58,387 nucleotides of DNA from Geomicrobium sp. JCM 19039 (GTDB taxonomy: Bacteria; Bacillota; Bacilli; Bacillales; Marinococcaceae): contig NZ_BAXB01000023.1 in assembly GCF_000698145.1 (NCBI RefSeq), forward strand, positions 1 to 58,387. Reading direction: 5' to 3'. Positions 50,551-58,387 of this stretch are shown here, in pieces. The stretch's first letter is position 1. Each line of letters opens with the position of its first letter. Both the position numbers and the translations under genes were made by a program. The notes below the pieces were generated by a model. It was given only the letters and a program-made list of their open reading frames with translations, was not told the DNA's origin and searched no databases.

Positions 50551-51708
50551 ATGATGCTAATCGCAGCCGATCTCGGAAACTCAGAAACAAAGGTATACAT
50601 TGATGATGTCTTTATGAAACAGCCGTCGGTCATTAAACGACTTTTCTCTAAACCAGAAAACCAAGAGCAAGATGTCGAGAAGTCGATGACGAACCTCGAC
50701 GAAGAACTACTCGTCAACGTCTCTTCCACGTCGATTCGACATGACGGACTGTTCATGATCGGCAAGCGCGCAAGCCGCTCGTCTGATGTCGAGAACATGA
50801 ACATCAAACTCGGCAATAAGTACAAGCATGACTTACCGATCGTCGTGCTGCTCGGCATGGTCGCGAGCCACGAAGTGAAGAACCACTACAACGAGAAGAA
50901 CGAACTACCATCTTTCCTTGAGGTGAACGCCAAACTATCAACGGCAATTCCTGCAAGTGAGCATACGAACGAGAAAGCAGACAAGCTTCGCGCGAGACTG
51001 AGTGACCATAAGCATAACGTCACGCTTCACGTTGGCGAACAACAAGTCAACCTCGTCGTATCTTTTGACGAAGTAAATGTGACGCAAGAAGGGATTCCAG
51101 CGCTGTATGCACTAAGAGGAGCAAATAGCGATATTTTAAGTGACTACGCGAGTCTGTATAGCTACAACGGTTCTCAAGAAAAACTGGACAAGTTCCCGAA
51201 AAAGCTTGCTGAGAAAAATATCGTCCACGTCGATATTGGGGATGGTACCACTGAATTTAATTATACAGAAAAACTAAATCCAGTCCTTGATTTGAGTGAC
51301 GGTCAGCGTTTTGGTGTCGGTCATGCGACGCAAGAGGCGATTCGTCTTTTGAAGGCGGAAGTTGGCGGATATTTGGAGTTAAATCGTCAGCAGTTCATGG
51401 ACATTCACCGCGACCGCAACAATACGCTCCATAAAGATGCTGTGCAGAAGCTCCGCGAAGCGAAGTATACGCAGTCTCGGTTGTTGCTTGAGGCGGTTCA
51501 GGAGAAAGTGTTGCAAACGGCGGGTCGTGTGAATTACATCATGGTATATGGTGGTGGCAGCATTCAATTTAAGCAAGAGTTGTACGAGGATCTCGTTGAT
51601 TTTGCTGAAGATGCGAAGCTTGAAGTCATTTGGGTGCCAGAGCAATTTGCGATTAACATGAACGTTGATGGTTTGAAGATTCTCAACGAAAAAGTACTCT
51701 ATGTATAG
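50551..51708 (+). CDS. ParM/Alp7A-like actin family protein
   Basis: 385 aa. Actin-ATPase motifs: phosphate-1 AADLGNSETKVYID, phosphate-2 VHVDIGDGTTEFNY, adenosine IMVYGGGSIQFKQ. Closest to the ParM/StbA/Alp group of Gram-positive plasmids and phages, which polymerise to push DNA apart. ATG 50551 after aaaggagag. A small protein gene follows 13 nt downstream, the usual place of the DNA-binding adaptor. Confidence 0.88.
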   Translation: MMLIAADLGNSETKVYIDDVFMKQPSVIKRLFSKPENQEQDVEKSMTNLDEELLVNVSSTSIRHDGLFMIGKRASRSSDVENMNIKLGNKYKHDLPIVVLLGMVASHEVKNHYNEKNELPSFLEVNAKLSTAIPASEHTNEKADKLRARLSDHKHNVTLHVGEQQVNLVVSFDEVNVTQEGIPALYALRGANSDILSDYASLYSYNGSQEKLDKFPKKLAEKNIVHVDIGDGTTEFNYTEKLNPVLDLSDGQRFGVGHATQEAIRLLKAEVGGYLELNRQQFMDIHRDRNNTLHKDAVQKLREAKYTQSRLLLEAVQEKVLQTAGRVNYIMVYGGGSIQFKQELYEDLVDFAEDAKLEVIWVPEQFAINMNVDGLKILNEKVLYV

Positions 51709-51721
51709 GATGTGATTCCGT

Positions 51722-52063
51722 ATGAGAAACAGTTATACATGGAAGCTGAACAAAGAAGAGAACGCTGAAAAGATCAATGAGTGGCTAGATTCCCAGAAGA
51801 ACATCCGCGACTCGTTGTCCTTTGCCGTGCAGCTCATGCAGCAGCACCTCGGCAACGTTGACATTCGCAGCTTTGAGAACGCCAATGAACTGATGAGGCT
51901 TTTCCAAGAAGCTCAAAGTGCCCAACCCCAAGCCGAAAAAGAAACCGCCGCTGCGAGTGACTCCGCTCGCCCCGACCGTCGCCATATCCCGTCTCCTTTT
52001 GAAGAAGAAGACGACGACTGGGCTGGCGTCATCGACAAAGGTGCTCTATTCGGCAGGAAATAA
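51722..52063 (+). CDS. Putative adaptor/DNA-binding partner of the actin-like protein
   Basis: 113 aa. N-terminal part WKLNKEENAEKINEWLDSQK and NIRDSLSFAVQLMQQHLG resembles ribbon-helix-helix-like adaptors found behind ParM-type genes. The rest is disordered, acidic and ends FEEEDDDWAGVIDKGALFGR, possibly the actin-binding tail. Role inferred from position and size. Confidence 0.65.
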   Translation: MRNSYTWKLNKEENAEKINEWLDSQKNIRDSLSFAVQLMQQHLGNVDIRSFENANELMRLFQEAQSAQPQAEKETAAASDSARPDRRHIPSPFEEEDDDWAGVIDKGALFGRK

Positions 52064-52072
52064 ACGAAAAAA

Positions 52073-52098
52073 GGCACCCCACTCTGGGGTGTCTTTCT
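52073..52098 (+). terminator. Terminator of the actin-like/adaptor pair
   Basis: Stem ggcacccc (52073-52080) and ggggtgtc (52086-52093, one G-T pair) followed by tttctt, 9 nt after the stop codon. Confidence 0.8.
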
Positions 52099-52238
52099 TA
52101 CGTTCGGTGCCGTCTGAATGTGTCGTTCTCTCCAATCTCAAGTATAGCGACTGCAGTATTTTTTTGAAAAGGATGGTTCTCATTTATGTTACAAGATCAA
52201 GCAATGTCCATTGACGGAGATTGAAAAGATAATAGCAA

Positions 52239-53304
52239 ATGATTGCAAACAAAGAACCAGGTACGGAAAAAATCAGTGGCAAAGTTCCGGATGGGGCGGT
52301 AGATAGTATGCGAACTGTACTAAAGAGCGCGATGGAACGTTGTAAAGGAGCGGCAGCGCTATTGGTTCATGAGTGGACGGGCATTTTGATGAAAACGGCT
52401 GAACGCATTGAATAAGATCTAGAGGAAGTCACAGAAATTATGGCGACAGAAGGCATCAAAACAATCAATGAAGCCTGAGAGGAGTTGGCACGAACAGTGG
52501 AAACGATCTGAATCTCGGCAAAGGAAGCGAGAACGTTTACAGGGGAGACCTTGGCAAGAGCGACCGTCACCGATATTCATTCAGCTTGGCGGCATTGTTA
52601 TCGCGCATAAGGTAGCCCCGGCGTTTGCAGCCGGAAACGCAGTCATCTAGAAGCCGACATCACAAACGCTTTTGACTAATTCGAAAGCTGTTGGAAGCGG
52701 ATTTGCCGTCTCACATTTTGAATGCTATTACCGGTAGTAGTTGCGAGATCTTACCGCTGTTGCTTCAAAGCCTGATGTGCATATGGTTACATTTACCGAC
52801 GGTGCTACAGCAGGAAAGTAAAATTCGAAAAAAGCACAGAGCTTGGCTCGAATTATCCGCCGCTCTCGACACAGCTGCATAAGCAGCTGTTTCCTGGGAC
52901 AAAATGAGTAAAATCACAGAGATCGGTAGGGTCATTACGAAAGAAAAAGCAGAAAGTACCATCGTCAACCTTGAGCGTGTCGAGCGTGAAGGGGCTGACG
53001 TTTTGTGCGACGGTACGTGCAAAGACTGTTTGTATAAACATGGAGTCATCGGCCTGGTCGCTTTCCTGCATACCTCTTACAATTATAATAAAGCGATTTC
53101 GCTCACCAAAGAGCAGGGATGTTCACGAATGATCTCCGCAACGAGCACCGCATGGTCAGTAATCTGCAACTTAAAGGCGCCATGATTAATGAAAACGTCG
53201 TTCTGAGGCGTGAAAAACACCGAAATCGGCCGGCGAAGACCACGTTCCGCATTAGAAGACATGACCGAGACGAGAGTCGTGGGCTTCAAGATGGAAGAAT
53301 ATAA
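52239..53304 (+). pseudogene. Decayed aldehyde dehydrogenase
   Basis: Pieces align in order with aldehyde dehydrogenases of the NADP/acylating-like branch: SGKVPDGAVDSMRTVL, LMKTAERIE-x-DLEEVTEIM, ARTFTGETLA, AHKVAPAFAAGNAVI-x-KP, DVHMVTFTDGATAGK and FTNDLRNEHRMVSNLQLKGA. Sense positions are replaced by stops at 52413, 52476, 52509 and 52648 and further on. Several frames are needed, and the catalytic region is missing (about 1.07 kb against a usual 1.43 kb). Nonsense changes such as GAA to TAA mark true decay. Confidence 0.85.
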
Positions 53305-53320
53305 GCAGAGGAATTTTTAA

Positions 53321-53360
53321 AGCCAGATGTGATGTAGGTGATCACATCTGGCTTTTTTGT
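53321..53360 (+). terminator. Terminator after the decayed gene
   Basis: Perfect 13-bp stem agccagatgtgat (53321-53333) and atcacatctggct (53341-53353), then tttttt. Well preserved despite loss of the gene. Confidence 0.9.
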
Positions 53361-53625
53361 ACCGCAAATAATTCTATTTTTTGTTTTAAAGTGCAGGGTT
53401 TCTTCGGTCTAGCTTCAAAAAATATACTGTTTAGCCTATGATATGGCACGTTTTTGCGAAAACCTACTCTACTGCAATGTAATAGAGCTGCGGGTACTTA
53501 CCAAATGTTATTATATGGTGTTTGTTTTTATCTTCAAAATTATAAAAATAACAAGGAAGAGCTATTCGAATTTTGGTTAATTTTGACTTGAACCCACTTA
53601 AATTATTAGAAAAATTTCAAAATCT
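53361..53625. other. AT-rich spacer before the heme operon
   Basis: No gene or RNA recognised. The base composition drops to very AT-rich towards the Fur sites. Confidence 0.4.
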
Positions 53626-53629
53626 AATT

Positions 53630-53684
53630 GACAATGATTATCAATATCGTTTAGTGTTTATAATTGATAACGATTATCAATATC
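53630..53684 (+). promoter_or_regulatory. Two Fur boxes in front of isdE
   Basis: gacaatgattatcaatatc (53630-53648) and gataacgattatcaatatc (53666-53684) each match the 19-bp Fur consensus GATAATGATTATCATTATC at 17 positions. The second ends 16 nt before the isdE start codon. Iron-dependent repression of the operon is expected. Confidence 0.9.
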
Positions 53685-53700
53685 ATTTAGGGAGGGGAAG

Positions 53701-54636
53701 ATGAGACGTTTGTTCCTTTGTGCCTGCATGCTGTTTATTCTATCTGCATGTGGGTCCACCGCCACGCTTGAAACAACCGATGATTTTTCAGAGAGTATGG
53801 GTATCACTGATTTTTCTGGTCGGACTTTGCATTTCGAAGAGCCCCCTGAACGCATCGCAGCCCTCGGTAATGGGGAGCTGGACCTTATCTATGCATTGGG
53901 CGGAGAGGCCGTTGGGCGACCTTCGAGCGACAACATTCCAGTTGAGAAAGCTGAGGGTTTGGAGCCGGTTGGAACTACCCATGAGTTGGATTTGGAACGG
54001 CTTACACTCGCTGCTCCCGATCTCGTCATTGGTAACAGCCCTATGAATGAGAAAGATATAGCGACAGTCGAAGGCATTGGTGCTGAAATGCTGTTAACAT
54101 CTGCAAATGCTGTTGAAGAGATACAAGAACAAATTACATTGCTCGGCCAGGTGCTTAATGCGGAAGCCGAAGCAGAAAGCCTGCAACAGGAAATTGAAAC
54201 GACAGTCACACAGCTTGGAGATAATCCTCTAGCATCTCCACCACGCGTCCTGCTCGTGTACGGTGCGCCGGGTTCCGTTATGGTCGCCCTGCCGAATTCT
54301 TTGGCTGGTGACATTCTGGAATTGAGTGGAGGCGAGAACATCGCAGCGGATTTTGAGCAACTGGACGCCTTTCCGCAGTATGCAACGCTACATCCGGAAC
54401 GGATTATCCAGGCTGAGCCGGACTTAATTTTATTTATGGGACACGGTCACGCAGAAGCGGCAAAGGACAGCTTTCTTCTTGAAATGGAGCATCATTCAAC
54501 ATGGGCGTCTTTAGAAGCTGTTCAGCAAGAGCGATTTGAAGTCCTGCCTGAAGATTTGTTTGGCACAAACCCTGGCAGCCGAATTACGGAAGCGCTCCAA
54601 CATATGAGGGATGAGCTGGAAGCGGTTAAATCATGA
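53701..54636 (+). CDS. isdE: Heme ABC transporter substrate-binding lipoprotein (IsdE-like)
   Basis: 311 aa, lipobox FILSAC, class III binding protein: ITDFSGRTLHFEEPPERIAA, GNGELDLIYALGGEAVGRPS, LAAPDLVIGNSP, ILELSGGENIAADFEQ. Candidate heme ligands are the Met in GNSPMNEKD and a His in FMGHGHAEA, by analogy with IsdE's Met/His pair. Ribosome site ggaggggaag. Overlaps the permease gene by 4 nt. Confidence 0.88.
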   Translation: MRRLFLCACMLFILSACGSTATLETTDDFSESMGITDFSGRTLHFEEPPERIAALGNGELDLIYALGGEAVGRPSSDNIPVEKAEGLEPVGTTHELDLERLTLAAPDLVIGNSPMNEKDIATVEGIGAEMLLTSANAVEEIQEQITLLGQVLNAEAEAESLQQEIETTVTQLGDNPLASPPRVLLVYGAPGSVMVALPNSLAGDILELSGGENIAADFEQLDAFPQYATLHPERIIQAEPDLILFMGHGHAEAAKDSFLLEMEHHSTWASLEAVQQERFEVLPEDLFGTNPGSRITEALQHMRDELEAVKS

Positions 54637-55640
54637 CGTATGAAGTTTTAAAATCAAACCGGTGGAGATGGTCGTTAACGATCAGTTTGCCCGTCTTGCT
54701 TATTGGTGCGATGGCCGCTTCTATGGCCTTTGGAGCTGTATTTATCGGTCCTCAGTCTATGTACGACATAATTCGTGGGGATGGTGATATGACGCTCCAT
54801 GCTGTAGCGTGGAACGTCCGCATGCCAAGGATTATACTGGCTGCACTTGTAGGTGCTGCTTTAGCAGCTTCGGGAGCCATACTTCAGGGGGTTATGCGCA
54901 ATCCTCTTGCTGATGCAGGCATTATTGGCGTTACCGCCGGCGGAGGGCTTGCGGCTACGATTGCAATGGTCGCGCTGCCTCAGTTTGCTTTTCTGCTACC
55001 GCCATTTGCTTTTCTAGGAGCTCTACTGACTTCACTCACGATTTATGGGCTGGCATGGAGCGGTGGTGCTTCTCCGTTGAAAATTATTTTGAGCGGCGTT
55101 GCGATTAATGCATTGCTCGGTGCGATGCAAAGTGGAATTATGATTATTTTCAGCGACCGTGTGCAGTCTGTTCTTCCTTGGTTGGCTGGCGGACTTCAAG
55201 GTCGAGGATGGCATCATGTTGAATTTGTGCTACCTTATCTCGTCGTCGGTTTAGGATTGACCTTTTTCTCTGCACGCTCGCTTAACATTTTGACACTTGG
55301 CGAACAGTCGGCCATTGCACTTGGAACACGCCTTGAGCGTAGTCGGTTGGTCTTAATTGTTCTCGCGTCATTGCTTGCAGGCGCAGCCGTTAGCGTTTCC
55401 GGCTTAATTGCGTTCGTCGGGCTGCTCGTTCCTCATGCCATTCGCCTACTCTGTGGCCCGGATTACCGGTACTTACTACCTCTATCTATGCTAGGCGGTG
55501 CTTTGCTTGTCGTTGTGGCCGATACGATGGTCCGTACTTTGTTTGATCCACTCGAACTGCCAGTTGGCATTCTGCTGGCTGTCATTGGTGCACCTTGGTT
55601 TTTATGGATCGTACGAAAATATATTCCTGGTAGATCATAA
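54633..55640 (+). CDS. isdF: Heme ABC transporter permease, FecCD family (IsdF-like)
   Basis: 335 aa with about nine to ten helices; family motifs RMPRIILAALVGAALAASGA, MRNPLADAGIIGVTAGGGLA and VSGLIAFVGLLVPHAIRLLC. Coupled to the binding protein. No ATPase gene is seen in the window; an FhuC-type ATPase elsewhere would be needed. Confidence 0.9.
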   Translation: MTYEVLKSNRWRWSLTISLPVLLIGAMAASMAFGAVFIGPQSMYDIIRGDGDMTLHAVAWNVRMPRIILAALVGAALAASGAILQGVMRNPLADAGIIGVTAGGGLAATIAMVALPQFAFLLPPFAFLGALLTSLTIYGLAWSGGASPLKIILSGVAINALLGAMQSGIMIIFSDRVQSVLPWLAGGLQGRGWHHVEFVLPYLVVGLGLTFFSARSLNILTLGEQSAIALGTRLERSRLVLIVLASLLAGAAVSVSGLIAFVGLLVPHAIRLLCGPDYRYLLPLSMLGGALLVVVADTMVRTLFDPLELPVGILLAVIGAPWFLWIVRKYIPGRS

Positions 55641-55665
55641 TTTTATAACTTGAGGAGGTTGGATA

Positions 55666-55989
55666 ATGGTCATTGTCCAAAATAAAACGCTAATTACTAA
55701 GGGAAATGGAGATCTGCTCGTAGAGCGCTTCAACAAAGTTGGCCAGATTGAACATGCAGAGGGATTCCTGGGATTAGAAGTATTAACCAACATGAAAAGC
55801 AAAGAGCAAGATGAAATCGTGATCAGCACACGCTGGGAATCGAAAGATGATTTTTATTTGTGGACGAAAAGCCAGGCTTTCCGTGATGCACATAGCGGAA
55901 AAAATAAACGCCCAGATTACATTATCGGCAATGAAGTATCATTCTTCTCAGTTGATGTTGTCCGCATGCCGATTGCCCAGGCACTATAA
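55666..55989 (+). CDS. isdG: Heme-degrading monooxygenase (IsdG/IsdI/HmoA family)
   Basis: 107 aa ABM-fold protein. The Asn/Trp/His catalytic set is visible: VIVQNKTLITKGN (Asn6), ISTRWESKDDFYLWTKSQAF and RDAHSGK (His). It opens imported heme to release iron in the cytosol. Ribosome site gaggagg; third gene of the Fur-controlled operon. Confidence 0.92.
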   Translation: MVIVQNKTLITKGNGDLLVERFNKVGQIEHAEGFLGLEVLTNMKSKEQDEIVISTRWESKDDFYLWTKSQAFRDAHSGKNKRPDYIIGNEVSFFSVDVVRMPIAQAL

Positions 55990-56054
55990 TAGCTGTCTCG
56001 TTTTCCAAACTGAATGATTTTCTGCCTTATATTTGAAAGGAGCCATCTGTTTCT

Positions 56055-56738
56055 ATGAAACATAAAATCTTAATTGTGGCACGAATATTCTTTCTTTCGT
56101 TTTTAGCCTTTAGCCTATACGTGCCATCTGCTTCTGCCCAGATGGCAGAAGGTACTTATACGATCGACTATACGGTAATGCATTCTAGCGATCCTTCTGC
56201 CTCAATTGCAAATGACTATTGGGAAAAACCAGCCACGCTCTATGTAGAAAATGGATCAATAACTGCTGAGATGACGATCAATCATAGCGATTGGATCAAA
56301 GAATTTCATATAGAAGGCAAACCAGTTGAAGTCGTGTCTGAAGATTCCGATGCGGATACACGCGTCAACCGTTTCAATATAGACGGTATCGATAGCATGA
56401 CGGAGGCGTTTATTCATGTCATTGTCCCAGACATTAATTATGACCATACCTATACAATCCGCTTTGACTTTGACGAAGAAAGCCTAACTGCAATTGATGA
56501 CGGAGACGACAATGAGAACGAAGAATCTGGAAGTAGCAGCACAGGTCAAAGTGGTAGTGATGCAAGCGAGGGAGGAAGCGAAACGCAAAACAGAGGCACA
56601 GAATCCACTTCTACGAGTGGGGGCACTGGGGAAGAGAGCAACCCTGAAACGAGTGACCATACTCCCATCGCCGGGCTGACCGTGCTGGCTTTAGTTGCAT
56701 TCGCTGGCTTGTTCGGTAGCCGCTTAATTCGCACGTGA
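56055..56738 (+). CDS. isdC: NEAT-domain heme-binding surface protein (IsdC-like)
   Basis: 227 aa. Signal peptide to SASAQ, one NEAT domain (about residues 30-145) with SIANDYWEKPATLYVENGS and the canonical heme motif YDHTYTIRFDFD, then a Ser/Gly/Glu linker and a C-terminal sorting region: NPETSDHTP, a hydrophobic helix and a short basic tail. NPxTS resembles sortase-B substrates such as IsdC (NPQTN). It would pass heme through the wall to IsdE. Confidence 0.88.
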   Translation: MKHKILIVARIFFLSFLAFSLYVPSASAQMAEGTYTIDYTVMHSSDPSASIANDYWEKPATLYVENGSITAEMTINHSDWIKEFHIEGKPVEVVSEDSDADTRVNRFNIDGIDSMTEAFIHVIVPDINYDHTYTIRFDFDEESLTAIDDGDDNENEESGSSSTGQSGSDASEGGSETQNRGTESTSTSGGTGEESNPETSDHTPIAGLTVLALVAFAGLFGSRLIRT

Positions 56739-56815
56739 GGAAATGGCCCGGAGTTCGAGGCACGTTCACGCCCGGGCCGCCCGTTTTATTAAAAATAATA
56801 TAGGAGATTGATGCA

Positions 56816-58387
56816 ATGAAAACAGGACATCGTTTCATTCATAGTTTTTTTGCTTTCTTTCTTGTGTTCTCGCTGTTCTTTCCTGCATTAAATCAAGTGG
56901 CCTCTGCACAGGAAGCAATTCCCGACGGTTCTTATGAAGTCGATTTTTCCGTGCTGAAAGATGGTACAGATGAAGTTTCCGTGATGGACGATTATACGAA
57001 AAAGCCCGCCGTTCTTCATGTGAATCAAGGGAGTTACACCATTGATTTAACGATTAAAAACGCCAACTGGTATGAGGATTTTACCGTTCAGGGTGATCGA
57101 CCGCAGGTGATTTCAGAAAACCCGGAAGCCAATGAGCGTACAGTTCAATTCCAGACAGATGACCCTTCCAGCAAAACGGATGCATGGGTTCATATTATCG
57201 TTACAGGTATCCCAAGTTTTAATTACGACAACATGTATGACGTCCAAATCGACTTCGACGTAGACAGCATAGATATCAGTGAACCAGGCACTGAAGAACC
57301 GGGCACTGAAGATCCAGGCATCGAGGATCCAGGCACTGAGGATCCAGGCACCGAGGATCCAGGCATTGAAGATCCAGGCACTGAAGATCCAGGAACTGAA
57401 GATCCAGGCACTGAGGATCCAGGAACTGAAGATCCAGGCACCGAGGATCCAGGCACTGAAGAACCGGGCACTGAAGATCCTGATATAGACGAGCCAATCA
57501 CACTCGAAGACGGTTCGTACACAATCCCTTTCGAAGCGAAACACGCTGAGGAAGATCGTGATTCTGCGATGAGCCGTTACTTAGTGAACCCAGCATCATT
57601 GGACGTTGAGGATGGCGAGCAGACGATTACGCTGACGACAACTGACAGCCATCAAATTACATCTTTAAAAATTGAACAAGATGGCACGTATACAGAGGGT
57701 GAAGTCATCGCTGAAGACGAAGAAGAAAATACGCGCTCTTATGCGTTCACCGTCGATAATCTTGATGAGGAAATTGCCGCCCAGGTTTCTATGCGTGTAC
57801 AGGTACCTCCCGATGTGTATGAGAACACGCAGTATTTCCGACTGATCTTTGATACCGATGGCATCGAGCAGGTAGAGGAAGATACCGATGAACCGGGTAC
57901 AGACGAGCCAATCACACTCGAAGACGGTTCGTACACGATCCCTTTCGAAGCGAAACACGCTGAGGAAGATCGTGATTCTGCGATGAGCCGTTACTTAGTA
58001 AACCCAGCATCATTGGACGTTGAGGATGGCGAGCAGACGATTACGCTGACGACAACTGACAGCCATCAAATTACATCTTTAAAAATTGAACAAGATGGCA
58101 CGTATACAGAGGGTGAAGTCATCGATGAAGACGAAGAAGAAAATACGCGCTCTTATGCGTTCACCGTCGATAATCTTGATGAGGAAATTGCCGCCCAGGT
58201 TTCTATGCGTGTACAGGTACCTCCCGATGTGTATGAGAACACGCAGTATTTCCGACTGATCTTTGATACCGATGGCATCGAGCAGGTAGAGGAAGATATC
58301 GATGAACCGGGTACAGATGAGTTGGATAACGGCCTTTACAGCATTGATTTCACAGTACTGAAAGACGGTACGGATGAGACGTCGGTA
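56816..58387 (+). CDS. Multi-NEAT heme/hemoprotein-binding protein (runs off the window)
   Basis: At least 524 aa with no stop before the window end. Signal peptide (HSFFAFFLVFSLFFPALNQV), NEAT1 (about 30-150; SVMDDYTKKP and YDNMYDVQIDFD), a (D/E)PG(T/I)E repeat linker (156-225), NEAT2 (226-363) and an almost identical NEAT3 (364-501). A fourth domain starting like NEAT1 (YSIDFTVLKDGTDETSV) follows. In NEAT2/3 the heme segment is YENTQYFRLIFD, so the second Tyr of YxxxY is Gln. Probably captures heme from hemoproteins and hands it to the IsdC-like protein. Confidence 0.9.
   Translation, partial: MKTGHRFIHSFFAFFLVFSLFFPALNQVASAQEAIPDGSYEVDFSVLKDGTDEVSVMDDYTKKPAVLHVNQGSYTIDLTIKNANWYEDFTVQGDRPQVISENPEANERTVQFQTDDPSSKTDAWVHIIVTGIPSFNYDNMYDVQIDFDVDSIDISEPGTEEPGTEDPGIEDPGTEDPGTEDPGIEDPGTEDPGTEDPGTEDPGTEDPGTEDPGTEEPGTEDPDIDEPITLEDGSYTIPFEAKHAEEDRDSAMSRYLVNPASLDVEDGEQTITLTTTDSHQITSLKIEQDGTYTEGEVIAEDEEENTRSYAFTVDNLDEEIAAQVSMRVQVPPDVYENTQYFRLIFDTDGIEQVEEDTDEPGTDEPITLEDGSYTIPFEAKHAEEDRDSAMSRYLVNPASLDVEDGEQTITLTTTDSHQITSLKIEQDGTYTEGEVIDEDEEENTRSYAFTVDNLDEEIAAQVSMRVQVPPDVYENTQYFRLIFDTDGIEQVEEDIDEPGTDELDNGLYSIDFTVLKDGTDETSV
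57281..57490 (+). repeat. 15-bp coding tandem repeat, (D/E)PG(T/I)E linker
   Basis: Thirteen clean 15-bp units (type gatccaggcactgaa) and one degenerate unit encode a flexible acidic spacer between NEAT1 and NEAT2. Units differ mainly at third positions. Such arrays easily vary in copy number. Confidence 0.95.
57491..58318 (+). repeat. Tandem 414-bp duplication coding NEAT2 and NEAT3
   Basis: Unit 1 (57491-57904) and unit 2 (57905-58318) match except at about five positions, of which most are silent; one changes Ala to Asp (atcgct to atcgat) and one Thr to Ile (gatacc to gatatc). The duplication covers a whole NEAT domain plus linker. Confidence 0.95.

Noticed and set aside
57281..57490. Regular short repeats that might suggest a CRISPR array
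   Set aside because: Units are 15 bp with no unique spacers and lie in frame inside a NEAT protein, coding a (D/E)PG(T/I)E linker.
57113..57544. Long minus-strand frames with serine/proline or tryptophan-rich repeats
   Set aside because: They are mirror frames of the repeat linker, with no ribosome site and low-complexity composition.

Overview
The window looks like a chromosomal segment from a low-to-moderate GC, endospore-forming, motile Gram-positive bacterium of the Bacillaceae. The evidence is two Rap/Phr quorum modules, a CotH-type protein, a Hag-type flagellin behind a perfect sigma-D promoter, a TcaA-like zinc-ribbon protein, and a Fur-boxed Isd heme-uptake operon with NEAT proteins. 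Many predicted secreted proteins and lipoproteins are rich in Asp/Glu, which would fit a salt- or alkali-tolerant species; that is inference only.

Layout. 0-5 kb: an orphan membrane-anchored protein, a repeat-rich gap, then a leftward cluster (GT2 glycosyltransferase, two SMR-type flippase subunits, DUF6020/GT-C-like membrane protein) resembling a three-component transmembrane glycosylation system. 5-7 kb: CotH-like lipoprotein. 7.1-16.7 kb: a divergent peptide-utilisation locus (AroM and a peptide-binding protein leftward; DppBCDF-type transporter, DUF1177, M20 peptidase and IclR regulator rightward). 17-25.6 kb: gene remnants, a sigma factor, an SDR, two Rap/Phr modules, small lipoprotein and zinc-ribbon membrane genes, and dispersed GC-rich repeats. 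25.7-29.1 kb: TcaA-like protein, another zinc-ribbon membrane protein and a lipoprotein. 29-31.5 kb: flagellin and an unusual ATP-grasp protein. 32-40.7 kb: LacI-controlled sugar uptake and oxidation locus (two Gfo/Idh/MocA dehydrogenases, two sugar isomerases/epimerases, CUT1-type ABC transporter) with several cre-like operators. 40.7-49 kb: GntR-controlled acid-sugar operon (2-hydroxyacid dehydrogenase, DapA-like aldolase/dehydratase, aldehyde dehydrogenase, enolase-superfamily protein, TctCBA transporter). 49-53.4 kb: lipoprotein, superinfection-immunity-like protein, ParM-like actin with adaptor, and a truly decayed aldehyde dehydrogenase. 53.6 kb to the end: isdE-isdF-isdG-isdC-like and a multi-NEAT protein running off the window.

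An overriding feature is about 27 apparent single-base indels (about 22 deletions and 5 insertions, mostly in or next to short homopolymers) in 14 otherwise well-conserved genes. Each is repaired by one base, and the repaired lengths match the families or give clean stops and overlaps. I read these mainly as sequencing or assembly errors. The 52.2-53.3 kb aldehyde dehydrogenase, full of nonsense codons, is real decay. Frameshifted genes are listed once over their restored span.

The most interesting biology is the pair of Rap/Phr modules, whose precursors share a KADG core and one of which carries the heptapeptide SKADGKT twice; a family of hairpin-forming intergenic repeats; a tandem, almost identical NEAT-domain duplication; an enolase-superfamily protein lacking the usual K-x-K motif; and a flagellin-adjacent ATP-grasp fusion.
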